Shown here: positions 36,537 to 45,443 of the stretch, piece after piece
Numbering within the stretch: position 1 is the first letter of the stretch
Layout: each line of letters begins with the position of its first letter
Assembly: GCF_019266065.1 (NCBI RefSeq)
Contig: NZ_LPNR01000125.1
Span: 1 to 64,000 of the forward strand
Origin: Nocardia sp. MH4
Lineage (GTDB): Bacteria; Actinomycetota; Actinomycetes; Mycobacteriales; Mycobacteriaceae
Direction of reading: 5' to 3'
DNA: 64,000 nucleotides
Notes under the pieces: generated by a model
The model's input: the letters and a program-made list of their open reading frames with translations, nothing else
Told to the model about the DNA's origin: nothing
Database searches by the model: none
Position numbers and translations under genes: made by a program

Positions 36537-36871
36537 CAGCTCACCCCTTTCACCCTGGCCACCTTGTAGCCGGGGTTCCAGCCGGTCATCGGGTGGACGT
36601 GATCCCACTGCGGTGCGCCGACCGCTACCCATATCGACCCGTCCGCGAGGCGGACGTGGTCGGTGGCGAGGAGGTCGGCGGACCGCGGCACAGCGAGCTG
36701 ACCGTGCACCGTCGAGGTGTCGCGGCGATCGTCGGTGCCCGACACCGATTCCGGCCAGAAGACCGCAGCGTCGATCGTGTGGTGCTCGACGAGGGCTTGG
36801 TCGCCGGTGCGGTCGCGGCTGCCGCGAAGCACGGTGACCGTCTGGCCGAAGGCGATCCCGATCGGGTTCAC
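36536..36871 (-). CDS. head-closure (stopper) protein
   Basis: 111 residues from GTG 36871 (GTGA overlap). Beta-rich: GIAFGQTVTVLRGSRDRTG, AAVFWPESVSGTDD, DHVRLADGSIWVAVGAPQWD. The last motif (gDhv...G..w.V.g.p..w) is usual for stopper proteins in siphoviruses. Sits between the adaptor and gp10-like genes. Confidence 0.75.
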   Translation of the reverse strand: MNPIGIAFGQTVTVLRGSRDRTGDQALVEHHTIDAAVFWPESVSGTDDRRDTSTVHGQLAVPRSADLLATDHVRLADGSIWVAVGAPQWDHVHPMTGWNPGYKVARVKGVS

Positions 36872-37260
36872 AGGCCGGGGCTCGTCATCGAGACGGCACC
36901 GGACACGTTGATGCCGAGCAGGGACAGGATCGCGTCGCGCTCGCTGCTGTAGACGAACAGCGAGCCGTCGGGGTTGCGGTAGCTGATCTGGGCCGTGAAC
37001 GGGCCCATCACTTGCTGGGCCGCCGCGGCGCCGTCGCCCGCCGAGGTCAATGCTCGGCGGACCATGTTGCAGGACAGGATCTTCAAGCCCTCTTCGAGCA
37101 GCGGGTCCTCGGCCGCCAGGGCCACGAGGTCTGCGTAGGGCTTGAACCAGACCTTCAGCCACCACGCCGCATCGCCGAGCAGCACGGTGGCACGGGCCTC
37201 CTCCGCTGGGGAGAGAGGCTTCCACCGTTCGGCGAGATCAGCGGCAGTGGCGAAGGCCAT
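36868..37260 (-). CDS. head-tail adaptor protein
   Basis: 130 residues. Helical bundle with TAADLAERWKPLSPAEEARATVLLGDA and LLEEGLKILSCNMVRRAL, then a small beta tail with YRNPDGSLFVYSSERDAIL. This is the gp6/gp15-type adaptor that docks on the portal. Four bases separate it from the upstream gene. Confidence 0.78.
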   Translation of the reverse strand: MAFATAADLAERWKPLSPAEEARATVLLGDAAWWLKVWFKPYADLVALAAEDPLLEEGLKILSCNMVRRALTSAGDGAAAAQQVMGPFTAQISYRNPDGSLFVYSSERDAILSLLGINVSGAVSMTSPGL

Positions 37261-37263
37261 GGG

Positions 37264-37479
37264 TCAGTCCTCCTTGCGCTGGCGCGGGCGCGACTTCGGC
37301 GCGGGCTCCACCGGTTCGGCCGCGGGCGCCTGGCCCTGCGGGAGGTTGAGCCGGTCGAACCGTTCGATGTGATCCGGATGAACGCGGACGGTCGCGCCTG
37401 ACTGGGCGTAGCGGTGTTTGCCGTCTTCGCCGACGTAGGACATCAGACCGAGAACGACGGTCCGCTCGATGCCGGCCAT
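37264..37479 (-). CDS. small hypothetical head-region protein
   Basis: 71 residues from ATG 37479, one base overlap with the capsid stop. A beta hairpin (ERTVVLGLMSYVGEDGKHRY, then GATVRVHPDHIERFDRLN) is followed by a Pro/Ala and Lys/Arg-rich tail. Small proteins of this kind commonly lie between capsid and adaptor genes; role unknown. Confidence 0.65.
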   Translation of the reverse strand: MAGIERTVVLGLMSYVGEDGKHRYAQSGATVRVHPDHIERFDRLNLPQGQAPAAEPVEPAPKSRPRQRKED

Positions 37480-38384
37480 CAGGCCGCGAGCCCCGTGACC
37501 TTGAGGATCGAGTACGGGTTGGTCACCGCGAAGACCGGGCGGATGCTGGTCTGTGTCCAGGTGGACTCGGTGGCCTCGTCGCGCCAGGTGACCGTGTTGA
37601 GCGGCTGCTCGGTGCGGAACTCGCCGACCATCCGCTCCTCGACCACGTACGCGGTGCCTGCGGTGACGACGTTCGACGCGATCATGTCGACACCGTTGTT
37701 GGTGAGCACGTCGCGCCAGCGATCGCCGTAGGTGATCTGGAAGTTCGACATCTCCTGCGGGTTGACGATCCACAGATCGAACGTGCCGCCGAGCTCGAAG
37801 GTCTCGGCCTTGAGCTGCGCCTTGGCGAAGTCCGCCGCGGGCTGGGCCGCCGGTGCGGTTGTGGTCATGGTTGCCGCGGCGGCATCGAGCCAGGACACAC
37901 CCGCCATCTGGACATCGGAACCGATCGCGGTGATCGATGCTTCCAGCTCGGCGATGGCCCGCTGGTGCAGGTCCTTGGTGATGGTGTTGCCGAGCTTGCG
38001 GCCCTCGGTCTCGATGGTCGAGAGGTCGTTGCGGTCCCGGGCCTCGTCGGTGACGCGGAACTTGCCGCCGATCTTCTTGACCGTCGCGACCTTCGGCGCC
38101 GGGCGGTCGAAGGTGACCTCCGGGAACTCGGCGCCCGGTGCGACTTCCTGCACGCCGCGGGTGGCGAACAGGTCGTTCGCGGTGAGCTGCGAGTAGAGCA
38201 GCGCGCCGCCGGTGACGCCCCCACCGGTACGGAAGATCCGATCGGCGAAGTACTTCTTCAGCGCGATGTCGCTGATGTACTGGTTGATCCGGGTCGGCTC
38301 CTTCAGCATCAGGTCAACGGTGATGCTGTTGCCCGAGAGGGTGGGGGTGCCGAGCGGGTACTGCTGGCTGTATGGAGTGGCCAT
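37479..38384 (-). CDS. major capsid protein
   Basis: 301 residues from ATG 38384. Layout fits an HK97-fold coat protein: an N-arm, an E-loop region (EVTFDRPAPKVATVKKIGGK), a spine helix (LGNTITKDLHQRAIAELEA) and an A-domain with FDLWIVNPQEMSNF and a late ERMVGEFRTEQPL. No protease gene or long delta domain is seen; a separate scaffold gene lies upstream. Follows the decoration-protein gene. Confidence 0.88.
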   Translation of the reverse strand: MATPYSQQYPLGTPTLSGNSITVDLMLKEPTRINQYISDIALKKYFADRIFRTGGGVTGGALLYSQLTANDLFATRGVQEVAPGAEFPEVTFDRPAPKVATVKKIGGKFRVTDEARDRNDLSTIETEGRKLGNTITKDLHQRAIAELEASITAIGSDVQMAGVSWLDAAAATMTTTAPAAQPAADFAKAQLKAETFELGGTFDLWIVNPQEMSNFQITYGDRWRDVLTNNGVDMIASNVVTAGTAYVVEERMVGEFRTEQPLNTVTWRDEATESTWTQTSIRPVFAVTNPYSILKVTGLAA

Positions 38385-38396
38385 GGTCCTGTCCCC

Positions 38397-38777
38397 TTAC
38401 TCGTAGACCGCGATGAAGGTGTCGACGCCGGCGCCGGAGGCGGTCTTGACCGCCAGGCCGACGGCCTTGCCGGATGCGAGGGTGATCGCGCGGCCGGACG
38501 CGCCGACCTCGACCTCGGCGCCTGCGGTGATCGCACCGCCGGCAGTGACCTGCAGGACGCCGCCGCGCTGAATCGCGACGGTGGCGCCGGAGGCCGCGTC
38601 GCAGGTGGCGACACCGAGCGCCTTCACGCCCGCGGCGGCGGTGGCGACCTTGATCATTCCGGTGGTGGCGTCGACGTCGGCCGACACAGCGACGAACGTC
38701 TTGCCGGTGACGGCAGCAGTGGTCAGGCCGGTGATGTCGCGGCCGGGCCGAAACAGGGGCGCGCTTTCGTTTGCCAT
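38397..38777 (-). CDS. capsid decoration-type protein (DUF2190-like)
   Basis: 126 residues, Ala/Gly/Val-rich beta protein (RPGRDITGLTTAAVTGKTFV, AAAGVKALGVATCDAASG, GGAITAGAEVEVGASGRA). The repeating short strands and place between scaffold and capsid fit the DUF2190 head-decoration family, which stabilises mature heads. Confidence 0.82.
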   Translation of the reverse strand: MANESAPLFRPGRDITGLTTAAVTGKTFVAVSADVDATTGMIKVATAAAGVKALGVATCDAASGATVAIQRGGVLQVTAGGAITAGAEVEVGASGRAITLASGKAVGLAVKTASGAGVDTFIAVYE

Positions 38778-38782
38778 GAGCT

Positions 38783-39346
38783 TCAGCTCCTTTCGGTGGT
38801 GCCCGTCGGCCGCCAGGCCGCGGGGTATGAGGTATCCACCGGTACCGGTGGAGTCGGGGAGGCACCTGGCCTCAGTCCCTCGACCGGCCGGTCAGACGGC
38901 GGCGGAGGGGTGGGTGCACTGGTCTGCCGCATCGCCGCGATGCGCGCGGCGCGGGCTTCCAGTTCTTCCGGGGTGCCTGACCCCAGCAAGTCGTGGTCTT
39001 CTTCGGGGATGCCGTGTTTGGCGGCGGCGCGCAGCAGGTTCAGTTCCTGCTCGCGCTGGGCGGCGGTCTGCTCGGCGGCGGTGGCGCGGTCGAGGGCGCG
39101 CTGCACCTCGGACTTCTGCGCTTCGACAGCCTCGTCGTGGGCGGTGGCCTTCGGCTCGAGGTCGCGCACCTTCGTGCGCCAGCTGGCGTTCTCTCGGCGC
39201 AGCTTGGCGATGATCTCGTCCTTGTCCGAGGCGGACAGGTCCGGCGGTGCAGCCGCCGGTACTTCTGGGAACTCACCGCTCAGCGGCGCCGTCTGCGCGG
39301 CAGGGGGTGCCTCAGGCTCAGGCTGCGTCGGAATCGGCTCGGTCAT
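38783..39346 (-). CDS. scaffolding protein
   Basis: 187 residues from ATG 39346 with AGGAGGG. Pro/Ala/Glu-rich ends flank a long coiled coil (DEIIAKLRRENASWRTKVRD through TAAQREQELNLLRAAAKHG), the usual form of capsid scaffolds that are released during maturation. Its 3' region overlaps nothing; its 5' end overlaps the MuF-like gene by 29 bases. Confidence 0.82.
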   Translation of the reverse strand: MTEPIPTQPEPEAPPAAQTAPLSGEFPEVPAAAPPDLSASDKDEIIAKLRRENASWRTKVRDLEPKATAHDEAVEAQKSEVQRALDRATAAEQTAAQREQELNLLRAAAKHGIPEEDHDLLGSGTPEELEARAARIAAMRQTSAPTPPPPSDRPVEGLRPGASPTPPVPVDTSYPAAWRPTGTTERS

Positions 39347-40466
39347 CTGGTGCCCTCCTGGGGCGTCGGGCCGCCTCCAGGGCGGCGGGGGTCTTCTCTT
39401 CGACCGCGCGAGCGAACGCGCGGAGCGCTTCGGCGCCGGATAGGCCCTCGGTCGATTCGTCCCAGATCTGGTCGATCTCGGTCTCCAGCTCGGGGTGGCT
39501 CTGGATACGACGCCATGCCCTGTTGAAGGTTCGGCGGGCGTCGGCGCCGTTGACCGCAGTCGCAGCGACCCACAGCCGCTCCAGCCGCTCGAACTCCTCA
39601 CGGCCCGCCCAGTCCTGGCCCGCGCGCACGAGCACGGCGTCGCAGTCGCAGTTGTCGTGGTAGCTCTCGCCGAGCTCACGCGACCCGCGTGTCCGACCGC
39701 GGCGATCTCCGACCACGGACAGGGCCGCCTTGTCAGATCGATACACCGGGCCGCGGCTGGCGAGCATCGCGCAGAATGCGCAGTTCTCGTCGCCCGACAG
39801 GACCCTGGCCCAGCCGATCTCCTCGGTAGCCGCATTCGCCGTGGCCACGATGGTCTCGCGGTCGGCGGCGCGGATGTGCCGCTCGACAGTGGCCGTCACG
39901 CGCTCGGTCACCGTCCGGACAACGGCTGGTTCGCGCCGGTTGTCGTCGGTGATCGTTACGCGGTTCCGGACGGCGCGGCGGGTCTGCGGATCGAGATCGT
40001 TGACCGCCACCTGGACCCGGACGCGCGATCGCGGCTCCTGCGCCGGGGCTGAGACCTGCACTCTGGCACGGGACTCCACGGGGCGGTCACGCTCTGGCTC
40101 AGCCTGCGACTCCGCTTCGGCGGCCTGCCGTTGCGGCTCCTCACGCTCGCGCTGTTCCGGACGTTCGCCCTCGCGCTCCCGACCGGGCCGGACGTACGGC
40201 TCGGCGTTGGTGGCGCGCTCGATCGCGGCCACCAGCGCCGAGGGCCTGTACTGAGGCGCCGGCGCGGGCCGTAGCCCTTCGGCGCGCAGTTGCGCCGATA
40301 CGCGTCCGTATGCCTCCGCTCGCATCTGGGTGACGGTCGGATACAGGTGCCGCGCCATTGCCCACCGTTGGTCGCGGGTGGTGGGGATGCCGTAGGTCGT
40401 CATGTACCGCAAGATCAGGCGGGAGACCTGTGCGGCCCAGACCGCCAGCTCGGTCGCCTCGATCAC
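39318..40466 (-). CDS. MuF-like minor capsid protein
   Basis: 382 residues from GTG 40466. A helical start (ELAVWAAQVSRLILRYM) and a charged Glu/Arg/Gln linker precede the MuF-type core with the Cys pattern NCAFCAML ... YHDNCDCDAV, in which Cys and His probably bind zinc. Proteins of this type sit at the portal inside the head and may be ejected with DNA. Its C-terminal half (RTFNRAWRRIQSHP) is helical and basic. Confidence 0.82.
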   Translation of the reverse strand: MIEATELAVWAAQVSRLILRYMTTYGIPTTRDQRWAMARHLYPTVTQMRAEAYGRVSAQLRAEGLRPAPAPQYRPSALVAAIERATNAEPYVRPGREREGERPEQREREEPQRQAAEAESQAEPERDRPVESRARVQVSAPAQEPRSRVRVQVAVNDLDPQTRRAVRNRVTITDDNRREPAVVRTVTERVTATVERHIRAADRETIVATANAATEEIGWARVLSGDENCAFCAMLASRGPVYRSDKAALSVVGDRRGRTRGSRELGESYHDNCDCDAVLVRAGQDWAGREEFERLERLWVAATAVNGADARRTFNRAWRRIQSHPELETEIDQIWDESTEGLSGAEALRAFARAVEEKTPAALEAARRPRRAPDDRADSDAA

Positions 40467-40469
40467 GCG

Positions 40470-41876
40470 CTACTCCGGCGGGAACGGAATGTCGGGGACC
40501 TCACCCTGCGCAAGCAATGCGGTCCGCGCCCGGTCGACCTTCGTCTTCGTCCATCCGGGGATGTCTTCCCAGAGGATCTCGGGCGGAATGCCGAGCATGG
40601 TGCCGAGCTTGCCCAAGCCGTCGACCGTCTGGGCGAAGCTGCGCGCTGTGGCGTCGGCCCACTTCACCTCACTGGCGAAGTCGGCGGCCGACGCCGCGTC
40701 GCCGGTGATGTGCGCGCAGGTGCGCAGCAGCTGCTCGTGGCTCTCGCCGAGAGAGGTTTCCAGCTCGCCAGACTTACGTTCGCGTCCCGATTCCAGGCCC
40801 GCCAGTGCCGCCTCGGACAGGTTGCTGATTCCCGCAACGCCCATGGCCTGGGGCGGGATCTGGGCGATGGCCGACAGATCGCGAACCGCGCTGGACTGGG
40901 AGTCGATGTAGTTCTTCAGGTCGGTCTCGTCGAACTGGCCGGCCTTGACTTCCTTGTCCCGGAAGAACCAGGTGTCGGACGCGGCCTGGCGCAGAGCTTC
41001 CGTCTCATCCTTCGGCGCCCAGCCGGTGACGTACCGCTGTTTGAAGGCGGCAACGTACTGGCTGGCCATCATGTGGAAGACGGTCTCGTCGATGCGTCCC
41101 TGAATCGCCATCAACGGCTCGATGATGCCGTAGACCTCTTCGCCGTCGAGGAGCATGCGGTCGCGGTAGCGCACGACCGGGCAAACGCCGACGTCATGGT
41201 TGCGGCCTTCGATGTACTCGAAGTTGTTCACCGAGCTGTAGGTCGGGTCGGTCCAACCGAGTGCGCTGGCCGGCACGTTCTTCACGCCGATGAAGTGGAC
41301 GGCTTTCTCGTCGTAGAGCCGGATCATCGGCCCCTTCATCTCCAGCGCCACGATCGGCCAATCGTCATCGACCGGCCCGCCGGTGCGCGGATCCCATTCC
41401 AGCGGTTCGCCGTAGAGCGCGGTCATCTGCCGGGGGCTCACACCCCGGATCACCGCGGCCGGGTTCTGGTCGTCACCGGAGGTTAGTGACGGCAGGACGG
41501 TGGCGTAGCTGACGCCGTACTGCAGGGCGGTGCGATGGATGCCAGTTTGGCGAGCATCCATCCGGTTGCGCTGCCACCATGTCCACGGCTGCCCGGTCTC
41601 CTGGCCGCCGCTGGCGAGGTAGTTGTCTACCTTCAGGCCCTGGCCGAAGATGTCGAGGATCAGCGGCAGGAAGTTCGTCTGCGACTTGCGCGCGAGGTTG
41701 ACCAGCCTGGCTTGGGCAGCTTCGGACCGTACGTTCCTGATCGTCAGCGAGTCCAACGCTCGCTCGGCGTTCCACGGGCGCATCGCGGCGTCGATCACGT
41801 TGAGCCGATCCGCCTCGTACGCGCGCGGGCCCTGCAGCAGATCGCGGGCGGCATCGACGGCCTGAGTCTTGTTCAT
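40470..41876 (-). CDS. portal protein
   Basis: 468 residues, SPP1/Gp6-type portal. Recognisable blocks are FLPLILDIFGQGLKVDNYL, the crown-stem strand (VVRYRDRMLLDGEEVYGIIE), the tunnel-helix region (GVAGISNLSEAALAGLESG) and the C-terminal helix. It forms the ring through which DNA is packaged. Follows large terminase by ten bases. Confidence 0.9.
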   Translation of the reverse strand: MNKTQAVDAARDLLQGPRAYEADRLNVIDAAMRPWNAERALDSLTIRNVRSEAAQARLVNLARKSQTNFLPLILDIFGQGLKVDNYLASGGQETGQPWTWWQRNRMDARQTGIHRTALQYGVSYATVLPSLTSGDDQNPAAVIRGVSPRQMTALYGEPLEWDPRTGGPVDDDWPIVALEMKGPMIRLYDEKAVHFIGVKNVPASALGWTDPTYSSVNNFEYIEGRNHDVGVCPVVRYRDRMLLDGEEVYGIIEPLMAIQGRIDETVFHMMASQYVAAFKQRYVTGWAPKDETEALRQAASDTWFFRDKEVKAGQFDETDLKNYIDSQSSAVRDLSAIAQIPPQAMGVAGISNLSEAALAGLESGRERKSGELETSLGESHEQLLRTCAHITGDAASAADFASEVKWADATARSFAQTVDGLGKLGTMLGIPPEILWEDIPGWTKTKVDRARTALLAQGEVPDIPFPPE

Positions 41877-41886
41877 GCCACCCCTT

Positions 41887-43518
41887 TCACAGGAAGAAGG
41901 CTTCGCCGGTCATCTGGTCTTTCCGTGGTGCGGCTTTCGCGTGGCGCCAGGCAATTCGGGCGCCGATCATCGACACGCAGGCGTCGATCTTGTCCGGCGA
42001 GCGCGCCGACTCCTTGCGGACCGTCACGCCGTAGCGGCCCTGGAACCTGCGTGCATTGCCGACATGCTTGGACAGCAGCGCGTTCCCGTCATGGGTGAAG
42101 CTGCCCTCGCGGATCTCGGCCTCGACGAGCTCGGAGCCCATCTCGAAATCCCAGGAGTGCGAGCGCATATCCCACGCGATCGGCTCCTGGGATTTCCCGC
42201 TCGGGACGGCCCAGATCTCCAGCTGGTCGCGGTATCGCTCCGGCCAGGAGACCTTGGTGAACTCCTCCCACTCCCGCACGTCCGCCCAGAAGGCGATCAC
42301 GGTGTAGGTGTCGAAGGCCTTCGCCACGGCGTTGTCGATCTCGACGACCGGGACCACGGAGTCTTCATCGTTCGGGTCTGGCTCCCACACGCCGAGCGTG
42401 AACACGTGCCCGTCGGACATGCAGCACCCGATCAGCGCGGTGGCGTCGCGGGACTTCGAGCCGTCGAAGAACAACACGACCTCTTCGCCGGCAGCGACGG
42501 GCCGGACCGGCTTGGTCGGCGGGCCCAGGCGCGCCCACAGCTGCGGGTCGCACCATGAATCCTCAGGCGCCGTCGGCCAGTTCAGGTACTTGCGTTTCGA
42601 GTCGTCCGCGCGCGACTTCGGATCCCAGATCCGGACCATGATTGGTCGGATGTCGGCGAACCAGCAGTCTCCGTAGACGTGCTCGAGCGCATCGCGCAGC
42701 GAGTCCTCATCGGCCATATCGGTGTCCGGCGGGGCGACGCGGGCGTCGTAGAGGGTCAGCGAGCCCGACGTGCTGCCGTTGTCCTCCTGGTCGACCCAGG
42801 ATTCCCACGAGTCCTGTGCCACCGAGCCGATGTCGGGCTTCCAGGCGTTGCAGGTCTCCAGCATCCGGTTGCCGGACTTGGTCAGGTTGTCGAGCAGTGT
42901 GCTCGCCATCGTCGGCCCGCCGTTGGACGGCAACCACCACTCGGTCTCGTCCGCGGTGATGTGGGTCGCCTCAGCGCCTTCCGCCGCGCTGGAGCTGGCC
43001 GTGATCACCTCGAGCGAGCCCTCGGGCAGCATGTTGTATCGCGTGCGCCCGGGGTCGAGGTTGTGCTCGACGCACACCCGCGACCCCTTCGGCGCGAACG
43101 CGCGGACCATGCGCATCGTGTTCGCGGTCTGCGACTCCGCGGTGGCGGCGATCTGAACCAGCGGCATCGCCACGGGCTTGCCGACCACCCCGCCGGGCGC
43201 CTTCGGGTCGAAGTCTTTGAGCCGGACCGGCGCGCAGAACTCGATCAGCGACAGCACCGCAGCGAAGGGCGACTTGCCGGAGCCCTTCGCCAACCGCCGG
43301 ACACCGTGGTGATAGACCCACGAGCCGTCCGGGTTGAGCGCGTACCAGTGCAGCAGGAACCGGATCTGGCTGTCGATGAACTGGAACCGCTCCCCCGCCT
43401 TGCGGCCGTTCGGCTGGCGCAGGTACTTGCTCGCCCACTTCACCGCCTCCCAGCCGAGGGTGAGCTCGGGAATGGTCTGCGGCAGTGTGACTAGCCGGTC
43501 AGCCGCTGAGCCGGTCAC
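41887..43518 (-). CDS. terL: terminase large subunit
   Basis: 543 residues from GTG 43518. The ATPase motor has Walker A-like LAKGSGKSPFAAVL (about residue 80) and Walker B AEATHITADETEWW. The RNase H-like nuclease domain shows VLFFDGSKSRDATALIGC and a later FWADVREWEEF acidic motif. It cuts concatemers and pumps DNA into heads with the small subunit and portal. Overlaps the small subunit gene by 20 bases. Confidence 0.94.
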   Translation of the reverse strand: MTGSAADRLVTLPQTIPELTLGWEAVKWASKYLRQPNGRKAGERFQFIDSQIRFLLHWYALNPDGSWVYHHGVRRLAKGSGKSPFAAVLSLIEFCAPVRLKDFDPKAPGGVVGKPVAMPLVQIAATAESQTANTMRMVRAFAPKGSRVCVEHNLDPGRTRYNMLPEGSLEVITASSSAAEGAEATHITADETEWWLPSNGGPTMASTLLDNLTKSGNRMLETCNAWKPDIGSVAQDSWESWVDQEDNGSTSGSLTLYDARVAPPDTDMADEDSLRDALEHVYGDCWFADIRPIMVRIWDPKSRADDSKRKYLNWPTAPEDSWCDPQLWARLGPPTKPVRPVAAGEEVVLFFDGSKSRDATALIGCCMSDGHVFTLGVWEPDPNDEDSVVPVVEIDNAVAKAFDTYTVIAFWADVREWEEFTKVSWPERYRDQLEIWAVPSGKSQEPIAWDMRSHSWDFEMGSELVEAEIREGSFTHDGNALLSKHVGNARRFQGRYGVTVRKESARSPDKIDACVSMIGARIAWRHAKAAPRKDQMTGEAFFL

Positions 43519-43927
43519 GGTACTCGGCGAGCTGCGCGACTGCGGCGTCCTCGTCGGCGTCGACCTGCTTGCGCTCGAGCTCGACGCCCAGGCGGCGCTT
43601 GTCGGCCGGCGAGACCAGCAAGGTGTTGAGCGCCGACTGGACCTGCGCCCATGCCATGGCGCCCGGCGTCTGCCCGGCGGTGAGCAGCTCGTTCAGGTAG
43701 TGCAGCTCGATCCGCGCCCGCTGCCAGTCCGCGGCCGAGAAGTACCGGCCCTCTACCGATCCCGCGACGAGCGCGGCCCAGAGGTCGGCGACCAGCGGGT
43801 GCGCGTCGTACCCGAGTTCGGGTGCGTCGACGGCGGCCTGGTGGACGACCGGCTCGGCAGCCCCGTGCGAGGCGGGCTTGTTGCGGCGTCGACGCTGGCC
43901 GGCGGGCTTGGGCGGGGGTCCGGGCAT
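43499..43927 (-). CDS. terS: terminase small subunit
   Basis: 142 residues from ATG 43927 with AGGAGGT. Pro/Arg/Lys-rich N-terminus (PGPPPKPAGQRRRRNKPASHG), then a helical region with VADLWAALVAGSVEGRYFS and LHYLNELLTAGQ, typical of actinophage TerS. Selects the packaging site. First gene of the late operon; the 280 bases upstream are shared with a divergent plus-strand gene and hold the likely late promoter, which I could not assign precisely. Confidence 0.85.
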   Translation of the reverse strand: MPGPPPKPAGQRRRRNKPASHGAAEPVVHQAAVDAPELGYDAHPLVADLWAALVAGSVEGRYFSAADWQRARIELHYLNELLTAGQTPGAMAWAQVQSALNTLLVSPADKRRLGVELERKQVDADEDAAVAQLAEYRDRLSG

Positions 43928-44193
43928 GGGGTGACCTCCTGGGTCGGGGTGGTGCTCCGCCGCCTGGGCGGATGGACTCTCCACGGGCTTCTCATCCCGT
44001 ACGGCCTGGCAGGCTCTATGCGCTCCGCCGAACTCGGCCGCCTGGGCCTGGGTGCACCCCCACCCCGTGGAGGGGCCTGGGTGGCTCGTGGGCGGCCGAT
44101 CGTGACACGTTGGGCTCTCGCTCACCCCTGACAGACGATCACCGCTGCCCTGGTCAGCCCTGCACTACTCGGGACAAACGCCAGGTCAACCGG

Positions 44194-44205
44194 TATTCTG
44201 GTGGG
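44194..44205 (+). promoter_or_regulatory. leaderless-type -10 box
   Basis: TATTCT at 44194-44199, six bases, then GTG 44206. Confidence 0.5.
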
Positions 44206-44721
44206 GTGACTCTGTCCTGCCAGGTGTGCGGCCGACCCTTCGAGTGGTCGGGCCGCGGTCCTCGTCCGGCCGTGTGTGGTCAGCGGTGCCGCAAGCGCAA
44301 GCAGCGGATGCCGGCGACGGTGCCGTCCTCCCTCACTGCCCGGCCTCGGTGGGCCCGGCGTGTGGGCAAGCGGCCGGTGCAAGTGTCGGGTCGGCCTGCG
44401 TCCTCGACCGATGCAGGTACCTGGACGACGCACGAGCGTGTGGCTCGGCGCGAGCACGGGGTGATGCTGGGTGAGGGGCTGGCGTGCTGGGATCTGGACG
44501 GGGTGATCGACGACGACGGGCGCCTGCATCCCGAGGCGGCGGCGGTGCTGCAGCGGGTGGGGACGCGGGCGCTGTGGGTCGAGCGGTCGATGTCGGGGCG
44601 TGGTCTGCACGTGTTCGTGCGGGGTGAGGAAGAGCCTGCTCGGGTGGGTGAGCGGGTGTCCTACTACAGCTGGGGCCGGTTCATCGCGGTGACGGGTGAG
44701 CGTTACGCGCCGGTGCGCTGA
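44206..44721 (+). CDS. zinc-finger plus minimal primase/polymerase-like protein
   Basis: 171 residues from GTG 44206. A CxxC ... CxxxC zinc finger (LSCQVCGRPF, AVCGQRCRKRKQR) leads to a segment shared with actinophage prim-pol-type proteins: RPRWARRVGKRPVQVSGRPA, then ACWDLDGVIDDDG (acidic metal site), ERSMSGRGLHVFV and YYSWGRFIAVTGE. The fold looks like a small archaeo-eukaryotic primase core without a helicase. It is transcribed opposite to all surrounding genes from its own leaderless promoter, between terminase and HNH. Its 3' end overlaps the HNH gene by 19 bases. Confidence 0.65.
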   Translation: MTLSCQVCGRPFEWSGRGPRPAVCGQRCRKRKQRMPATVPSSLTARPRWARRVGKRPVQVSGRPASSTDAGTWTTHERVARREHGVMLGEGLACWDLDGVIDDDGRLHPEAAAVLQRVGTRALWVERSMSGRGLHVFVRGEEEPARVGERVSYYSWGRFIAVTGERYAPVR

Positions 44722-45008
44722 CGGGCGACCAGGCCGGGGTGAGGCTCGACCGGAAGTCGGCCGCGTGCTCGTCGGCGTGCGCGTGCCTCGGCTGCCTCGG
44801 CCTGGGTCTTGGCGCGGTGGCAGCCGGTGCACAGGACTCGCAGGTTGCTCTCGTCGTCCGTGCCGCCGGCCAGCCGGTTGGTGATGTGGTCGACCTCGTT
44901 GCCTGCTGCTCCGCAGAGCTGGCAGGTGTTGCCGTCCCTGGTACGGATGCGTGCAGCGACGGTCGGGCCGACGCCGCGGTATCGGTCGGGCTCGCGGGAC
45001 CAGGTCAT
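44703..45008 (-). CDS. HNH endonuclease
   Basis: 101 residues from ATG 45008. Cys pair TCQLCGAAGNEVDHI, then NLRVLCTGCHRAKTQAEA: the zinc-binding HNH core with catalytic His in VDHI. HNH proteins next to terminase in cos phages help TerL cleave the packaging site. Overlaps a 28-codon gene by four bases. Confidence 0.88.
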   Translation of the reverse strand: MTWSREPDRYRGVGPTVAARIRTRDGNTCQLCGAAGNEVDHITNRLAGGTDDESNLRVLCTGCHRAKTQAEAAEARARRRARGRLPVEPHPGLVARQRTGA

Positions 45009-45091
45009 GGCCAGCGGTTCCAGCGGGCGAGGGTAATGAGCCGGCCGATGGCCGCGACGATCAGGCGATCGAGCCACTCAGGCACGGTCAT
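45005..45091 (-). CDS. 28-residue coupled micro-protein
   Basis: ATG 45091 to TGA 45005, with four-base ATGA overlaps with the genes on both sides. Hydrophobic and amphipathic (PEWLDRLIVAAIGRLITLA), possibly membrane-associated. The double coupling is the main support for it being a gene. Confidence 0.6.
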   Translation of the reverse strand: MTVPEWLDRLIVAAIGRLITLARWNRWP

Positions 45092-45345
45092 TCCGCGATC
45101 CGTTTGCGGCACAGGGTGCTCGCGTATTCGAGCATCCCGAGCTGGTCGGAGATGGCGGTGTCACTCCCGGTGGTCATGTGGACAGCGGTCAGGCTGTCGC
45201 CGTCGCTGTCCCAGAAGTGCCGCTTCGCGACAAGCACGTAGCCGGTGAGCACGCCCTCTGTGTCCTCGTCGTACGCCCGGTGCACGGCGTCGATGGCGGT
45301 AGTGAGAGCATCGTCGGCCGCGACCTGCTCCGGTGTGCGTGCCAT
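45088..45345 (-). CDS. small hypothetical phage protein
   Basis: 85 residues from ATG 45345. Alpha/beta: EQVAADDALTTAIDAVHRAY, VLTGYVLVAKRHFWDSDGD, DQLGMLEYASTLCRKRI. The family appears in many actinophages near HNH and terminase genes but has no known function. Coupled upstream and downstream. Confidence 0.7.
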   Translation of the reverse strand: MARTPEQVAADDALTTAIDAVHRAYDEDTEGVLTGYVLVAKRHFWDSDGDSLTAVHMTTGSDTAISDQLGMLEYASTLCRKRIAE

Positions 45346-45443
45346 CACCACGCCCAATAACCGAGCGGCGTGACGTAGATCGGCTGCTCGAGCGTGCGGA
45401 TCGGCCGATGCAGGAGGCAGGCGAGCAGGTCGGCGAGATTCAT
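45345..45443 (-). CDS. 32-residue coupled micro-protein
   Basis: ATG 45443 to TGA 45345. ATGA overlap with the upstream gene and TGATG with the downstream one. Reads MNLADLLACLLHRPIRTLE and ends in an aromatic GYWAW. Probably membrane-peripheral. Confidence 0.55.
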   Translation of the reverse strand: MNLADLLACLLHRPIRTLEQPIYVTPLGYWAW

